The notes: a model not told the origin generated them from the sequence alone. A stretch of 50,093 nucleotides of DNA from Lachnospiraceae bacterium (GCA_015057665.1 SVDY01000014.1:1-50093); one strand, 5' to 3'. Counted from the first letter of the stretch, positions 1 through 8,857 are shown. Made by a program: numbers and translations.

Positions 1-1
1 T

Positions 2-1279
2 GTTCAGGTAAAAAATATCATTCCGGGACAGACTGTGGAAGTCAGAGTGACAAAAAAGAGAAAAAAGAAGATGCAGGGCATGCTTCTTAATGTAATAGAA
101 AAATCAGAAATGGAGACAGTGGAAGAATTATGTCCTCATTTTGGTATGTGCGGCGGATGTACGTATCAGTCCATGGGCTATGAGCATCAGCTTGCCATGA
201 AGGAAGAGCAGGTAAAAAGACTCCTTGCAGAAACAGAGCAGGAATTTATCTGGGAAGGCATCCTTGGAAGCCCGATTACAACAGGTTACCGTAATAAGAT
301 GGAATTCTCCTTCGGAGATGAATACAAAGACGGCCCTCTTGCTCTTGGTCTTCACAAAAGAAACAGCACATACGATGTGATCGACATGCAGGAATGTAAG
401 ATCGTAGACGCTGATGTAAATAAGATTTTACATTGTGTGAGGGATTATGCGAAGGAAAAGAATCTTCCGTTCCACCATAAAATGCGTCATGAAGGTTACT
501 TAAGACATCTGGTTGTGAGACGATCCATCAAGACAGGAGACCTTTTAATTAACCTGGTGACTACAACACAGGAAGACCATGATTTCATGCCTCTCGTGGA
601 AGAGTTAAAAGCATTAAAACTGGACGGTAAGATTGTGGGTATTCTTCACACCTTAAATGACAGCCTTTCTGACGTGGTAAAGGCAGATGACATGAAAGTC
701 TTATACGGGGAAGCTTATCTCTACGAATACTTATTCGGCATGAAGTTTAAGATTTCTCCTTTCTCCTTCTTCCAGACAAATACTCTTGGTGCAGAAGTGC
801 TCTATGAAAAGGCAAGGGAATATGTTGGAGAGACAAAAGATAAATTAATCTATGACCTATATAGCGGCACAGGAACTATCGCTCAGATTCTTGCACCGGT
901 TGCAAAAAAAGTAGTTGGTGTTGAGATCATTGAGGAAGCGGTAGAAGCGGCCAAGGAAAATGCAGCACTCAACGGTCTTACTAACTGCGAATTCATTGCA
1001 GGGGATGTGCTTAAGGTGCTTGACAGCCTGACAGAAAAGCCGGACATTATCGTTGTGGATCCTCCCCGCGAAGGAATCCATCCAAAGGCCCTTCCTAAGA
1101 TTGCTGGGTACGGTGTGAAGGAGATTGTGTATATCAGCTGCAAGCCGACAAGTCTTGTGGAGGATATTAAGATGTTCAGGGAGTATGGTTACGAAGTGGT
1201 GAAGGCTGCGGCTGTGGATCAGTTCCCGGGGACTTATCACACAGAAGTCTGTTGCTTATTGAGCAACCAGAAATGTTAA
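2..1279 (+). CDS. rlmD: 23S rRNA (uracil-5-)-methyltransferase, RlmD/TrmA family (5' end outside window)
   Basis: This gene methylates a uridine of 23S rRNA at C5 using S-adenosylmethionine. The frame stays open to the left edge, and the first residues read like the end of a TRAM domain, so the true start lies upstream; the GTG at 35 is not needed. Bases 131-160 encode CPHFGMCGGC, the start of the [4Fe-4S] cysteine set of the RumA/RlmD family. The SAM-binding motif DLYSGTGTIAQ lies near 860-890, the DPPREG motif near 1060, and the catalytic cysteine is in ISCKPTSL near 1140. The C-terminus ends in an ordinary place for the family. In Firmicutes the homologue can modify two sites (RlmCD), so the exact target is inference. 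Confidence 0.93.
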   Translation, partial: VQVKNIIPGQTVEVRVTKKRKKKMQGMLLNVIEKSEMETVEELCPHFGMCGGCTYQSMGYEHQLAMKEEQVKRLLAETEQEFIWEGILGSPITTGYRNKMEFSFGDEYKDGPLALGLHKRNSTYDVIDMQECKIVDADVNKILHCVRDYAKEKNLPFHHKMRHEGYLRHLVVRRSIKTGDLLINLVTTTQEDHDFMPLVEELKALKLDGKIVGILHTLNDSLSDVVKADDMKVLYGEAYLYEYLFGMKFKISPFSFFQTNTLGAEVLYEKAREYVGETKDKLIYDLYSGTGTIAQILAPVAKKVVGVEIIEEAVEAAKENAALNGLTNCEFIAGDVLKVLDSLTEKPDIIVVDPPREGIHPKALPKIAGYGVKEIVYISCKPTSLVEDIKMFREYGYEVVKAAAVDQFPGTYHTEVCCLLSNQKC

Positions 1280-1403
1280 GTCAGATAACTGCGTAGAGTT
1301 TAACGCAGAGACTGATGAACTTGAACAAGTGAAAAAGGCGAAATTCCAGAATAGGAAATGGATCAAAGCATTGTTGATGCGTAACAGTACCAGCAGTGCT
1401 TTT

Positions 1404-1536
1404 TTGTTACATACGAGGAAATTGCTCCGAATTTCCTATGCAACAAAAAAACACTACCGTGCAGGATGCGCATGCCGCGCTAGTGGAAGTTTGGCTGCAA
1501 TGCAGCCGCGCGGCAGCGCAGTGTCTCGCAAGTGAG
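1404..1536 (+). repeat. Dispersed structured repeat, copy 1
   Basis: The 380-bp gap between rlmD and the response regulator holds this element and no convincing gene. A GC-rich core at 1445-1536 matches 41550-41641 with five differences in 92 positions and no gaps (counted by eye). The core contains a perfect hairpin GGCTGC-AAT-GCAGCC and possible closing arms ACACT/AGTGT. A hairpin lies directly upstream: AGGAAATT (1416-1423) pairs with AATTTCCT (1430-1437), with flanking TTGTT/AACAA. A hairpin at the same place in copy 2 has different bases. Confidence 0.8.
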
Positions 1537-1659
1537 TCCATTTTTATTCTATGTAATTTAAAATGATGCAATTCAGATACACATATCCTATACTGTATAT
1601 AAGAGAAACTATTTTCACAGAAGGCATAAAAAATCCGATTTAGGAAGGAACCTGTCAAT

Positions 1660-2313
1660 ATGATAAATATCCTAATTGTAGAAGATGAAAAACCAATCTC
1701 AGACTTATTGAAGCTTGGGCTGTCCAAAGCAGGATATCGCTGTATCTGCGTATATGATGGGCTTACGGCAGCAGATCGATTGGAAAAAGAGATGTATGAT
1801 TTAATATTGCTTGATGTCATGCTTCCGGGAATGGACGGTTTTGAGTTAATGGAGTATATACGGGAAATTGGAATACCAGTTGTATTTTTGACCGCCAAAT
1901 CCAGCGTGAATGATAAAGTAAAAGGACTGAAATTAGGGGCGGAAGATTATATTGTGAAGCCCTTTGAAATGTTGGAGGTGCTTGCAAGGATAGAAGGGAT
2001 TTTAAGAAGGCATGGCAAACTGGAAACATTCATTCATGTGGAAGATGTCAAGATAAATACTTTATCAATGACGGTGACCAAAGGTGGGGAAGATATTTCC
2101 CTTACAAAAAAAGAATACGATTTGCTTTTGTTGTTTGTGCGAAATCCTGGAATTGTTTTATATAAAAGTACGATTTATGAAAGGGTCTGGGGAGGCAATT
2201 ATCCGGAAAAAACAAGAACTGTGGAATTACATATACAGAGGCTTCGAAAGAAGTTATCCTGGAATGAAAAGATAAAACTAGTACATGGAATCGGCTATCG
2301 ATTAGAGGTATGA
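1660..2313 (+). CDS. OmpR-family response regulator (envelope module 1)
   Basis: This is a DNA-binding response regulator of 217 residues. The receiver domain (about 1-115) shows the acidic pocket in ILIVEDEK, the phospho-acceptor aspartate in LILLDVMLPG, the switch threonine in VVFLTAKS and the lysine in DYIVKPFE. A winged-helix output domain follows (about 125-217) and ends in ELHIQRLRKKL...GIGYRLEV. The start is ATG 1660 with an AGGAAGG Shine-Dalgarno. The partner kinase begins 38 bp downstream. It closely resembles the regulator at 18788-19444, and the two head parallel modules. Its targets are unknown; the linked asnB and L,D-transpeptidase genes suggest cell-wall control (inference). 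Confidence 0.93.
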   Translation: MINILIVEDEKPISDLLKLGLSKAGYRCICVYDGLTAADRLEKEMYDLILLDVMLPGMDGFELMEYIREIGIPVVFLTAKSSVNDKVKGLKLGAEDYIVKPFEMLEVLARIEGILRRHGKLETFIHVEDVKINTLSMTVTKGGEDISLTKKEYDLLLLFVRNPGIVLYKSTIYERVWGGNYPEKTRTVELHIQRLRKKLSWNEKIKLVHGIGYRLEV

Positions 2314-2351
2314 AATAGATTTTTGAGTAAATTGAGAGGGGAGGTGTCCAT

Positions 2352-3767
2352 TTGAGTTTCAGAGTAAGATTGATGATTACTTTCTCCCTGTTGATTTCTT
2401 TGACCTTTGGGATTGGATGCACTCTGTTGATATCAACTTCTTTTCAAGCAGCCCTTGAGGAAAAGAAAGAAACGATGGTTAATGAGTTTGAGACTCTACA
2501 GAATAATATTGCCATGCTGATGCAGTTTGGTGATACAGGAGATTACCGTAATGTATATGAGCTGCTGTATCAAATGGAAGAAGAGAATATTGCTCATTGG
2601 CAGGCAGTATCTGTGTGTACGGATAAGATGGTTATCTATGAAGACGGGGACAGAAAACTGCTTTCTTTTGCATTGCCCATAGAGGAGGATAATACCTATG
2701 CCTATGTCCGTGTTGTAAATGGAAAGACTTCTTTTTTACAGATGTATAGCGAGATTTCTTCAGGATACGAAACGTTGTATTTGAAAGAGGTGTTTGATTT
2801 ATCCTCTGTCTATGAACTTCGAGAAAGGCAGCAGACTATTTTCTGGATCGTTTATGCTGTTGTAATTTTATTTACAATTTCTATATCTGGCTTGATTGCT
2901 CATATGTTGACCAAGCGTTTGAATACTCTTACGAGTACAGCAAAGACAATTGCGGAGGGAAATCTGAGTGTTCGAACTGATTTGAAAACCCAGGATGAAT
3001 TCGAAGAGCTGTCTATGGCTTTTGATAAGATGACAGATAAGCTGCAAAATATGATCGGACAGTTGGAAGAAGATGTGGAACGTAAAGAGGCGTTTATGGG
3101 GGCTGTGGCTCATGAACTGAAAACACCGATGACATCTATTATTGGCTATGCAGATATGATCCGTCAGTGCAGTCTTTCCGAAGAAGAGCAAATGATGGCG
3201 GCCAATTATGTTTATCAGGAAGGGAAACGTTTGGAAAACCTGTCCCATAAAATATTGGATCTGCTTCTGATGGAAAAAGATACATTTGTCATGAAAAAGG
3301 TACAGATGGACGCTTTTCTTACAGAAATGATGGAGGCATTGCGTCCAGTCGCTGATGAAAAAGGCGTGAAACTTCTGTTAGATTGCGAAGAGCATGTTCT
3401 GTTATTAGAAATGGATCTGGCAAAATCTCTTTTCTACAATCTTGTGGATAATGCAATCAAGGCAACATCTGGAGGCGGAAATGTAACAATAACAGGACGA
3501 GCAGCAGCAAACGGCTATGAAGTACAGATTAGTGACGATGGATGCGGCATGGATGAAAAAGAACTTCATAAAATCACAGAAGCTTTTTATCGCGTTGACA
3601 AATCCAGGTCCAGACAGCAGGGAGGGGTGGGGCTTGGGCTTACCCTCTGTAAGAAAATTGTGGATCTGCATCAGGGAACTATGGTATTTCAGAGTACTTT
3701 GGGAGAAGGAAGTAAGGTAGTTGTTTTCCTTCCGGATCGGGAGGTTAGTGTATATGAAAAAATATAG
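2352..3767 (+). CDS. Membrane sensor histidine kinase (envelope module 1)
   Basis: This is the partner kinase of the upstream regulator, 471 residues. One membrane segment lies near residues 8-30, an extracytoplasmic sensor domain follows, and a second membrane segment lies near 160-185. Then come HAMP, the HisKA motif AHELKTPMTSIIGYAD, and a HATPase_c domain with N-box NLVDNAIKA, G1 box DDGCGMD and G2 box GVGLGLTLCKKIV. All catalytic boxes are intact. The gene starts with TTG at 2352 after AGGGGAGG. Its last 14 bp overlap the next gene, so the two are translationally linked. The ligand is not identifiable from the sequence. Confidence 0.92.
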   Translation: MSFRVRLMITFSLLISLTFGIGCTLLISTSFQAALEEKKETMVNEFETLQNNIAMLMQFGDTGDYRNVYELLYQMEEENIAHWQAVSVCTDKMVIYEDGDRKLLSFALPIEEDNTYAYVRVVNGKTSFLQMYSEISSGYETLYLKEVFDLSSVYELRERQQTIFWIVYAVVILFTISISGLIAHMLTKRLNTLTSTAKTIAEGNLSVRTDLKTQDEFEELSMAFDKMTDKLQNMIGQLEEDVERKEAFMGAVAHELKTPMTSIIGYADMIRQCSLSEEEQMMAANYVYQEGKRLENLSHKILDLLLMEKDTFVMKKVQMDAFLTEMMEALRPVADEKGVKLLLDCEEHVLLLEMDLAKSLFYNLVDNAIKATSGGGNVTITGRAAANGYEVQISDDGCGMDEKELHKITEAFYRVDKSRSRQQGGVGLGLTLCKKIVDLHQGTMVFQSTLGEGSKVVVFLPDREVSVYEKI

Positions 3768-4497
3768 AAATAGCGTCCTTTTTTTAGGTGTTTTATTCAT
3801 TATCATTCTTGGCGGACTGTTTCCTGTTATAGTTGCGAAAGTAGAGGATCATCTGGTAGATGATAAAGTGCATTACGAAGAAATGAAAACACTTAACATG
3901 TTCCAGCAGTTAAATGATACACAGAAAGCTTATTTGCTGGCTCATGGAGTGAAAACAGAGATATCCAGGCAAAGGGCATCCTTAAAACAGGAGGAGATGC
4001 AGGAAATTCTCACAGAAGCTTTAGCTTCCTATTATGGCATCGGACTTATAAAAAGTGATGTGACAGAGTTTAGTTTTCAGTGCACGCCTTTTCTATATTA
4101 CAACAGCACAGAATCCAATTTTTCGGCGGTTTTCTGGCAGGTTCAGATGGAAACAGTCACAGAGTATGGACAGCACCTATTGTTATATTTGGATGACGAA
4201 ACAGGGAGAATTATGACTATTTCCTATGAATGTACAGAACCTGTATATGAAACAGGTAAGTTTGATTATTATATCAAAAAGATGTCTTCCCTTTACCGGT
4301 CTTGTATGGACTTTGAAAGTGTAGAGGATGTGGTTCCTGCAGAAATAAATGGGACGAACAGTGAATATGGATACGAGAATCAAAAAAAGACATATAAGAG
4401 GGAGTTGCACTGGTCTGTGATAGATGATGTATATGGAGAATTGGATATAGGATTCATTCTTACGAATCGTGGCTTTAAAATAGGAATTGATAATTAA
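3754..4497 (+). CDS. Membrane-anchored extracytoplasmic protein, accessory to two-component module 1
   Basis: I do not recognise a named family. The protein has 247 residues, with one N-terminal hydrophobic segment (about 6-28) and an otherwise soluble, probably extracytoplasmic body. The ATG at 3754 is preceded by GGGAGG and lies inside the 3' end of the kinase gene (ATGAAAAAATATAG overlaps the kinase stop). The gene at 20927 overlaps its own kinase in the same manner and has a similar layout, so the two are probably distant paralogues. A role as signal-input or modulator of the kinase is inference from this repeated arrangement. Confidence 0.75.
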   Translation: MKKYRNSVLFLGVLFIIILGGLFPVIVAKVEDHLVDDKVHYEEMKTLNMFQQLNDTQKAYLLAHGVKTEISRQRASLKQEEMQEILTEALASYYGIGLIKSDVTEFSFQCTPFLYYNSTESNFSAVFWQVQMETVTEYGQHLLLYLDDETGRIMTISYECTEPVYETGKFDYYIKKMSSLYRSCMDFESVEDVVPAEINGTNSEYGYENQKKTYKRELHWSVIDDVYGELDIGFILTNRGFKIGIDN

Positions 4498-4550
4498 ATA
4501 TAAAAGAAACGATTGATGCATTAATGATGCAGACCGGAAAAATACAAGAT

Positions 4551-4592
4551 ACACCTCTGATTTATTCTTTATACAGAATAGAAAAGGGGTGT
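4551..4592 (+). promoter_or_regulatory. Hairpin sequestering the asnB ribosome-binding site
   Basis: ACACCTCT (4551-4558) can pair over all eight positions, with one G-U, with AGGGGTGT (4585-4592), which contains the only Shine-Dalgarno of the gene starting at 4597. An inner stem ATTCT/AGAAT lengthens the helix. Translation control of the amidotransferase is an inference from this structure. Confidence 0.5.
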
Positions 4593-4596
4593 TTAT

Positions 4597-6441
4597 ATGT
4601 GTGGAATTGTTGGATACATGGGGACAAACATAGAGGAAAGCGTTCTTAAAAACATGATGGAACAAATCAGACATCGTGGACCGGATGGCGAAGGTATGTA
4701 TCTGGATGATCAGATTGGATTGGGTCATAGAAGGCTTGCTATCATTGATATAGATGGCGGCAGGCAGCCAATGAAAAATGAGGATGGTAATCTTATCTGT
4801 GTTTTTAATGGTGAAGTATATAATCATCAGGAATTGCGAGAAGAACTGAAAAGTAGAAACCATACCTTTTCTACAGAATCCGATACGGAAGTATTATTGC
4901 ATGGATATGAAGAATGGAAGTATGAATTGCCAGAGAAACTGCAGGGAATGTTTGCTTTTGTCATTTGGGACAGGGCGAAGAAGGAACTACTCTGTGCAAG
5001 GGATTGTTTTGGAATAAAACCGTTTTATTATTACAAAAGGGATGATGTATTTCTTTTTGGAAGTGAGATTAAAAGTTTTCTTGTCCATCCGGAATTTGAG
5101 AAAAAAATGAACCTGGAACAGCTGGAACTTTATCTGACTTATCAGTATTCTCCGGGGACAGGGACTTTTTTTGAAAATGTGTGGAAGTTGCCACCGGCAC
5201 ATTATATGGTGGTAAAGCAGGAAAAAGAAATCAAAACAGAGTTACATGAGTACTGGAAACCGGAATTTAAAGACGATAAGTATAAGACATTGGAAGAATG
5301 GGCAATACAAATAGATCGTGTCATGAGACAGTCAGTCAGAGACCATGAAATAAGTGATGTGGAAGTTGGAAGTTTTTTATCATCGGGAGTGGACTCAAGC
5401 TATGTAGTAAGTCTTTCTCATGTAAATAAAACATTTACGATTGGTTTTGAGAACCTTAAATATGATGAATCTTCTTTGGCTCATTCCTATAGCCAGGAGC
5501 TTGGAATATGGAATCAGGTTTATGCTATTGATGCAGAAGAATTATTTGAGACTTTGCCACGGATACAATATTATATGGATGAGCCTCTTGGTGATGCCGC
5601 AAGTATTGCGTTATATTTTTTAAATAGAAAGGCAGCAAAGCATGTAAAAGTATGTCTGTCTGGCGAAGGGGCTGATGAGCTGTTTGCCGGATATCACATC
5701 TATAAAGAACCGGAAATGTGCAAAAAGTATGATGGTATTCCGTTATGGATGCGAAGTTTCATTGGAGCTGTGGCAGACATGCTGCCTGATAGAGCAGGTA
5801 TTCGTTTTCTGGTGAGGCATGGGAGAAATCTATCACAGAGATATATAGGGAATACTTCTTTATTTACAGAAAAGCAAAAACGAAGACTGATGAAACAATA
5901 CATAGGAAATAAGAAACCAGAAGTCTTGTCCCAAAAGTATTTTGAAGAACTTGATAATGCCGATGAAGTGACCAGAATGCAGTATGTGGACCTCCATCTT
6001 TGGTTGCCAGGAGATATTTTGCTAAAAGCGGATAAAATGAGCATGGCTCATAGTGTTGAATTGCGTGTTCCATTCTTAGATAAAGAAGTATTTGCGATTG
6101 CAAGCCAGATTCCAACAAACTATAAAGTGAATCAGAATGAAACAAAGATAGCACTTCGCATGGCGGCAAAAAGAAGAATCGGTTCCAATATTGCAGGAAG
6201 AAAAAAGCTGGGCTTTCCGGTTCCGATTCGTGAATGGCTGCGGGAAGACAAGTATGCAGGTCTAGTAAGGAAAAGTTTCGAGAGCGAGAGTGCGAAAAAA
6301 TTCTTTCAGACAAGGCGGTTGGTCAAGTTACTGGACGACCATATTTCAGGAAAAAGAGATAACTTTAGACAAATATGGTGTGTATATATGTTTTTAGTAT
6401 GGCATGAAGTGTATTTTGGAGAGTGTAGAGGAGAGATGTAG
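4597..6441 (+). CDS. asnB: Glutamine-hydrolysing asparagine synthase family amidotransferase (AsnB type)
   Basis: The 614-residue protein moves ammonia from glutamine to an acyl-adenylate. The N-terminal class II glutaminase domain begins with the Cys2 nucleophile (MCGIVGYMG) and carries RHRGPDGEG. The synthetase domain has the ATP pyrophosphatase loop FLSSGVDSSY and the motif LSGEGADELFAGY. Length and order are standard. AsnB homologues either make asparagine or amidate peptidoglycan precursors (established for LtsA/AsnB-like enzymes). Here the gene sits between a two-component system and an L,D-transpeptidase gene that begins at the next base, so a cell-wall amidation role is plausible but unproven. 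Confidence 0.9.
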   Translation: MCGIVGYMGTNIEESVLKNMMEQIRHRGPDGEGMYLDDQIGLGHRRLAIIDIDGGRQPMKNEDGNLICVFNGEVYNHQELREELKSRNHTFSTESDTEVLLHGYEEWKYELPEKLQGMFAFVIWDRAKKELLCARDCFGIKPFYYYKRDDVFLFGSEIKSFLVHPEFEKKMNLEQLELYLTYQYSPGTGTFFENVWKLPPAHYMVVKQEKEIKTELHEYWKPEFKDDKYKTLEEWAIQIDRVMRQSVRDHEISDVEVGSFLSSGVDSSYVVSLSHVNKTFTIGFENLKYDESSLAHSYSQELGIWNQVYAIDAEELFETLPRIQYYMDEPLGDAASIALYFLNRKAAKHVKVCLSGEGADELFAGYHIYKEPEMCKKYDGIPLWMRSFIGAVADMLPDRAGIRFLVRHGRNLSQRYIGNTSLFTEKQKRRLMKQYIGNKKPEVLSQKYFEELDNADEVTRMQYVDLHLWLPGDILLKADKMSMAHSVELRVPFLDKEVFAIASQIPTNYKVNQNETKIALRMAAKRRIGSNIAGRKKLGFPVPIREWLREDKYAGLVRKSFESESAKKFFQTRRLVKLLDDHISGKRDNFRQIWCVYMFLVWHEVYFGECRGEM

Positions 6442-7302
6442 ATGAAACAATTATTTTTATTTATGGTAATGGTTGGCGTGATGTTTCTTTTTGTTGCATG
6501 TGGAGATAAACAAGTAAGCAATTCGACAGATTCAGCTGGTTCTAGCATAGCCTATTCCGAAGACGGGGAAAATAATGATCCAGTGACAGAACAGGAAGAG
6601 GATACTGATGATAGTCATAAGGAAGTCAATAAGGAAGAGATATATTGGGTATCAGGTTCCAGCATTAACTTTAGAAAAACTCCAAATACAAACGGAGAGA
6701 TTATTGGTCGTCTGGTAAAGGGTACAAAAATTATAAAAACAGATGAGAATGGAGATTGGCTGTATATTCAATATGGAGAAGCGAAGGGATATATACATAA
6801 AGACTATGCTTCCAGTTATCCGCCGGCAGATTCCATAGAAGGAGAAGTTTCTATCAGAGTAAAAAAAGGGGAACGTCTATTGGAATTAAGGAAAGGTGAT
6901 ACGTTGGTAGGTTCATTTTCGATTGGATTGGGACGGAATCCAGAAGGACATAAGCAAAGAGAAGGAGACGGCAGGACACCGGAAGGAGAATATTACGTGT
7001 GCGTAAAGAACTACAATAGTTCATTTTATCTGTCTTTGGGCGTATCTTATCCAAATAAAGTGGATGCGGCAGCAGCCCTCGAGGATGGCAGAATCGACAG
7101 AGCTGTTTATAACCGTATCGTAGATGCCATTGATAAAGGGCAGCAGCCGGATTGGTATACACCTTTGGGTGGAGAAATAATGATTCATGGTCATGGCGGC
7201 TCCAGAGATTGGACAGCAGGATGCATTGCTGTGGATAATGAGGTGATGGATATTTTATTTGAGTATTGTTCCGTGGGAACTAAGATTACAATATTGCCGT
7301 AA
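6442..7302 (+). CDS. L,D-transpeptidase lipoprotein with SH3b domain
   Basis: The 286-residue protein starts with a lipoprotein signal peptide and lipobox VACG (Cys about 20), so it should be tethered outside the membrane. A linker rich in acidic residues follows, then an SH3b domain (about 70-125, INFRKTPNTNGEIIGRL) and a YkuD-type catalytic domain (about 135-286). The active-site signature is MIHGHGG followed by DWTAGCIAV, with the catalytic Cys near residue 257. Such enzymes form or edit peptidoglycan crosslinks. The ATG directly follows the asnB stop codon, which indicates co-translation. Confidence 0.9.
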   Translation: MKQLFLFMVMVGVMFLFVACGDKQVSNSTDSAGSSIAYSEDGENNDPVTEQEEDTDDSHKEVNKEEIYWVSGSSINFRKTPNTNGEIIGRLVKGTKIIKTDENGDWLYIQYGEAKGYIHKDYASSYPPADSIEGEVSIRVKKGERLLELRKGDTLVGSFSIGLGRNPEGHKQREGDGRTPEGEYYVCVKNYNSSFYLSLGVSYPNKVDAAAALEDGRIDRAVYNRIVDAIDKGQQPDWYTPLGGEIMIHGHGGSRDWTAGCIAVDNEVMDILFEYCSVGTKITILP

Positions 7303-7327
7303 TGAAATAAAGAAAGAAGATTGTAGC

Positions 7328-7843
7328 TTACAAAAGATCGTATTTGGAGAAGTAATTCAAAGAGTGGGTTTTATCAAAGATTTTACAGCTGAATCCAAGG
7401 TGTCTGATGCGTCCCAGCCTTTTCTGTTCTTTGAAATAGTCAATGATGCCCCACTGCGGATCCGTGTAAACTTCCATAGATTTTTCATATACATTGTGGA
7501 GAAGATAGAAATCAATGTATTCTACTCCACATTTTTTTAGCTGGTCTTCGAATATTTCAGCAGGATTGTATCCTGTACTTGATATCTGATGACCTGGATA
7601 TTTGGTTGCAAGATAGTAGCTTTCACGAGGATATTCTTTTAATACACGGCCGATGACATGCTCAGATTCTCCATTGTGATACGGATATGCGGTATCGAAA
7701 TAATTTACCCCATGTGTAATAGCATACGTAGTCATTTCTCTGACCTGAGCCTCGTCGATTTTGCCGTCAGAATCTACTTGCAGACGCATCGTTCCGAAAC
7801 CAAGAAGAGACAAATTCTTATTCTGAAAGTCGTTATGATTCAT
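7328..7843 (-). pseudogene. Aldo/keto reductase, 3'-truncated fragment
   Basis: The N-terminal half of an aldo/keto reductase runs from ATG 7843 on the minus strand. It shows LLGFGTMRLQVD, the catalytic tyrosine context YFDTAYPYHNGESE, the lysine context YLATKYPG and EYIDFYLLHNV. The similarity stops after about 150 residues at RIRHLGFSC, and an unrelated short tail follows before the stop. Members of this subfamily are usually more than twice as long and often carry a C-terminal ferredoxin-like region. The missing half is not found nearby, so this is a truncated remnant abutting the L,D-transpeptidase gene. Confidence 0.8.
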
Positions 7844-7981
7844 AGAGGCTTTGAAAGACTGCTCCGTTATGATACAATAAATGGTACAGAATATGTGAAG
7901 ACTTTGCATTCCTACATCCGGAATGGATTAAGTATCGTGGAAACGTGTAAAGAATTATTTTTAATCAGGAGGCGTCTGGAA

Positions 7982-8722
7982 ATGGATATAATTCTTAAAC
8001 AAATGATAGAAATCGTAAAACAATGCGGCCAGCTTATTCTAAACGCAGACCGCACAACAATGGCCATCGATGCAAAAGAAGGTCCAGCCAACTTCGTTAC
8101 AGAATACGATAAAAAAGTCCAGCAACAGCTGGAAACAGAATTAAAGCAGATTGTCCCTGATGCAAGATTTATCGGGGAAGAAGAGAATACAAATACAGCA
8201 TCCAATAAGGGAAAATATTTTATTGTAGATCCAATCGACGGAACAACCAACTTCATCAAAGATTATCATATGAGCTGTATTTCCGTTGCATTGCTGGAAG
8301 ACGGGGAAGTGAAGATTGGGATAATCTACAATCCATATCTTGATGAAATGTTCTGGGCGGTAAAGGGAGAAGGGGCATATTGTAACGATAGAAGAATTCA
8401 TGTTTCAGAGCAACCGTTAAGTAATGGACTTGTATTGTTTGGGGCATCTCCATACAATCAGGAACTCCACAAGAAATCTTTTGAGATGGCCTATGATTTC
8501 TTCAGTCAGGCATTAGATATAAGAAGAAGCGGTTCAGCTGCTCTTGATCTTTGCTCCATTGCAGCAGGAAGAGCAGAGTTGTATTTTGAACTTCGATTAT
8601 CTCCATGGGATTATGCGGCCGGTTCTTTATTGGTACAGGAAGCGGGCGGAATTGTTACAACAATTGATGGAGAAGCTCTTTGTTTTGACAGACCTTGTTC
8701 GGTGTTGGCGAAAAATAGATAA
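7982..8722 (+). CDS. Inositol monophosphatase family phosphatase
   Basis: The enzyme belongs to the Mg2+-dependent FIG superfamily of phosphatases (inositol monophosphatase, SuhB, CysQ types), 246 residues. The metal-binding motifs are all present: GEEEN (about 65-70), DPIDGTTNF (about 80-90) and WDYAAGSLLVQEAGG (about 205-220). A longer open frame extends upstream, but AGGAGG at 7967-7972 fixes the start at ATG 7982. The gene is followed by its own terminator. Substrate cannot be told from sequence: a sugar-phosphate or nucleotide-phosphate role is equally possible. Confidence 0.9.
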   Translation: MDIILKQMIEIVKQCGQLILNADRTTMAIDAKEGPANFVTEYDKKVQQQLETELKQIVPDARFIGEEENTNTASNKGKYFIVDPIDGTTNFIKDYHMSCISVALLEDGEVKIGIIYNPYLDEMFWAVKGEGAYCNDRRIHVSEQPLSNGLVLFGASPYNQELHKKSFEMAYDFFSQALDIRRSGSAALDLCSIAAGRAELYFELRLSPWDYAAGSLLVQEAGGIVTTIDGEALCFDRPCSVLAKNR

Positions 8723-8743
8723 TAGAATGAGAATTAGAATTAG

Positions 8744-8790
8744 AAAAAGACCAGTTAACAAACTGCAAGTTTGCCAACTGGTCTTTTTGT
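8744..8790 (+). terminator. Intrinsic terminator after the phosphatase gene
   Basis: Arms AAAAGACCAGTT and AACTGGTCTTTTT close a hairpin with a smaller inner AAACT/AGTTT stem and a T-rich tail. It separates the phosphatase gene from the RLP operon. Confidence 0.85.
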
Positions 8791-8818
8791 TTTGCCACAG
8801 AAACACCAGTGAATTACC

Positions 8819-8847
8819 TTGACAAATTGATAACAGTAAATTAAGAT
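8819..8847 (+). promoter_or_regulatory. Promoter of the RuBisCO-like operon
   Basis: TTGACA (8819-8824) and TAAGAT (8842-8847) are separated by 17 bp, a strong SigA-type promoter. Transcription should start near 8854, just before the palindrome. Confidence 0.75.
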
Positions 8848-8857
8848 GTAAGTAATT

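Noticed and set aside
1329..1535. 68-codon plus-strand frame after rlmD
   Set aside because: It runs through the hairpin and repeat core, lacks a ribosome-binding site, and is Arg/Ala-rich only because of the repeat.
1407..1898. Minus-strand frame through the repeat and into the response regulator, similar to one at 41518-42078
   Set aside because: The shared ARHCAAARLHCSQ-like segment comes only from the dispersed repeat; the rest is antisense to real genes.
4183..4863. 226-codon minus-strand frame
   Set aside because: It is antisense to the accessory protein and asnB, with no start signals and a composition unlike a real protein.
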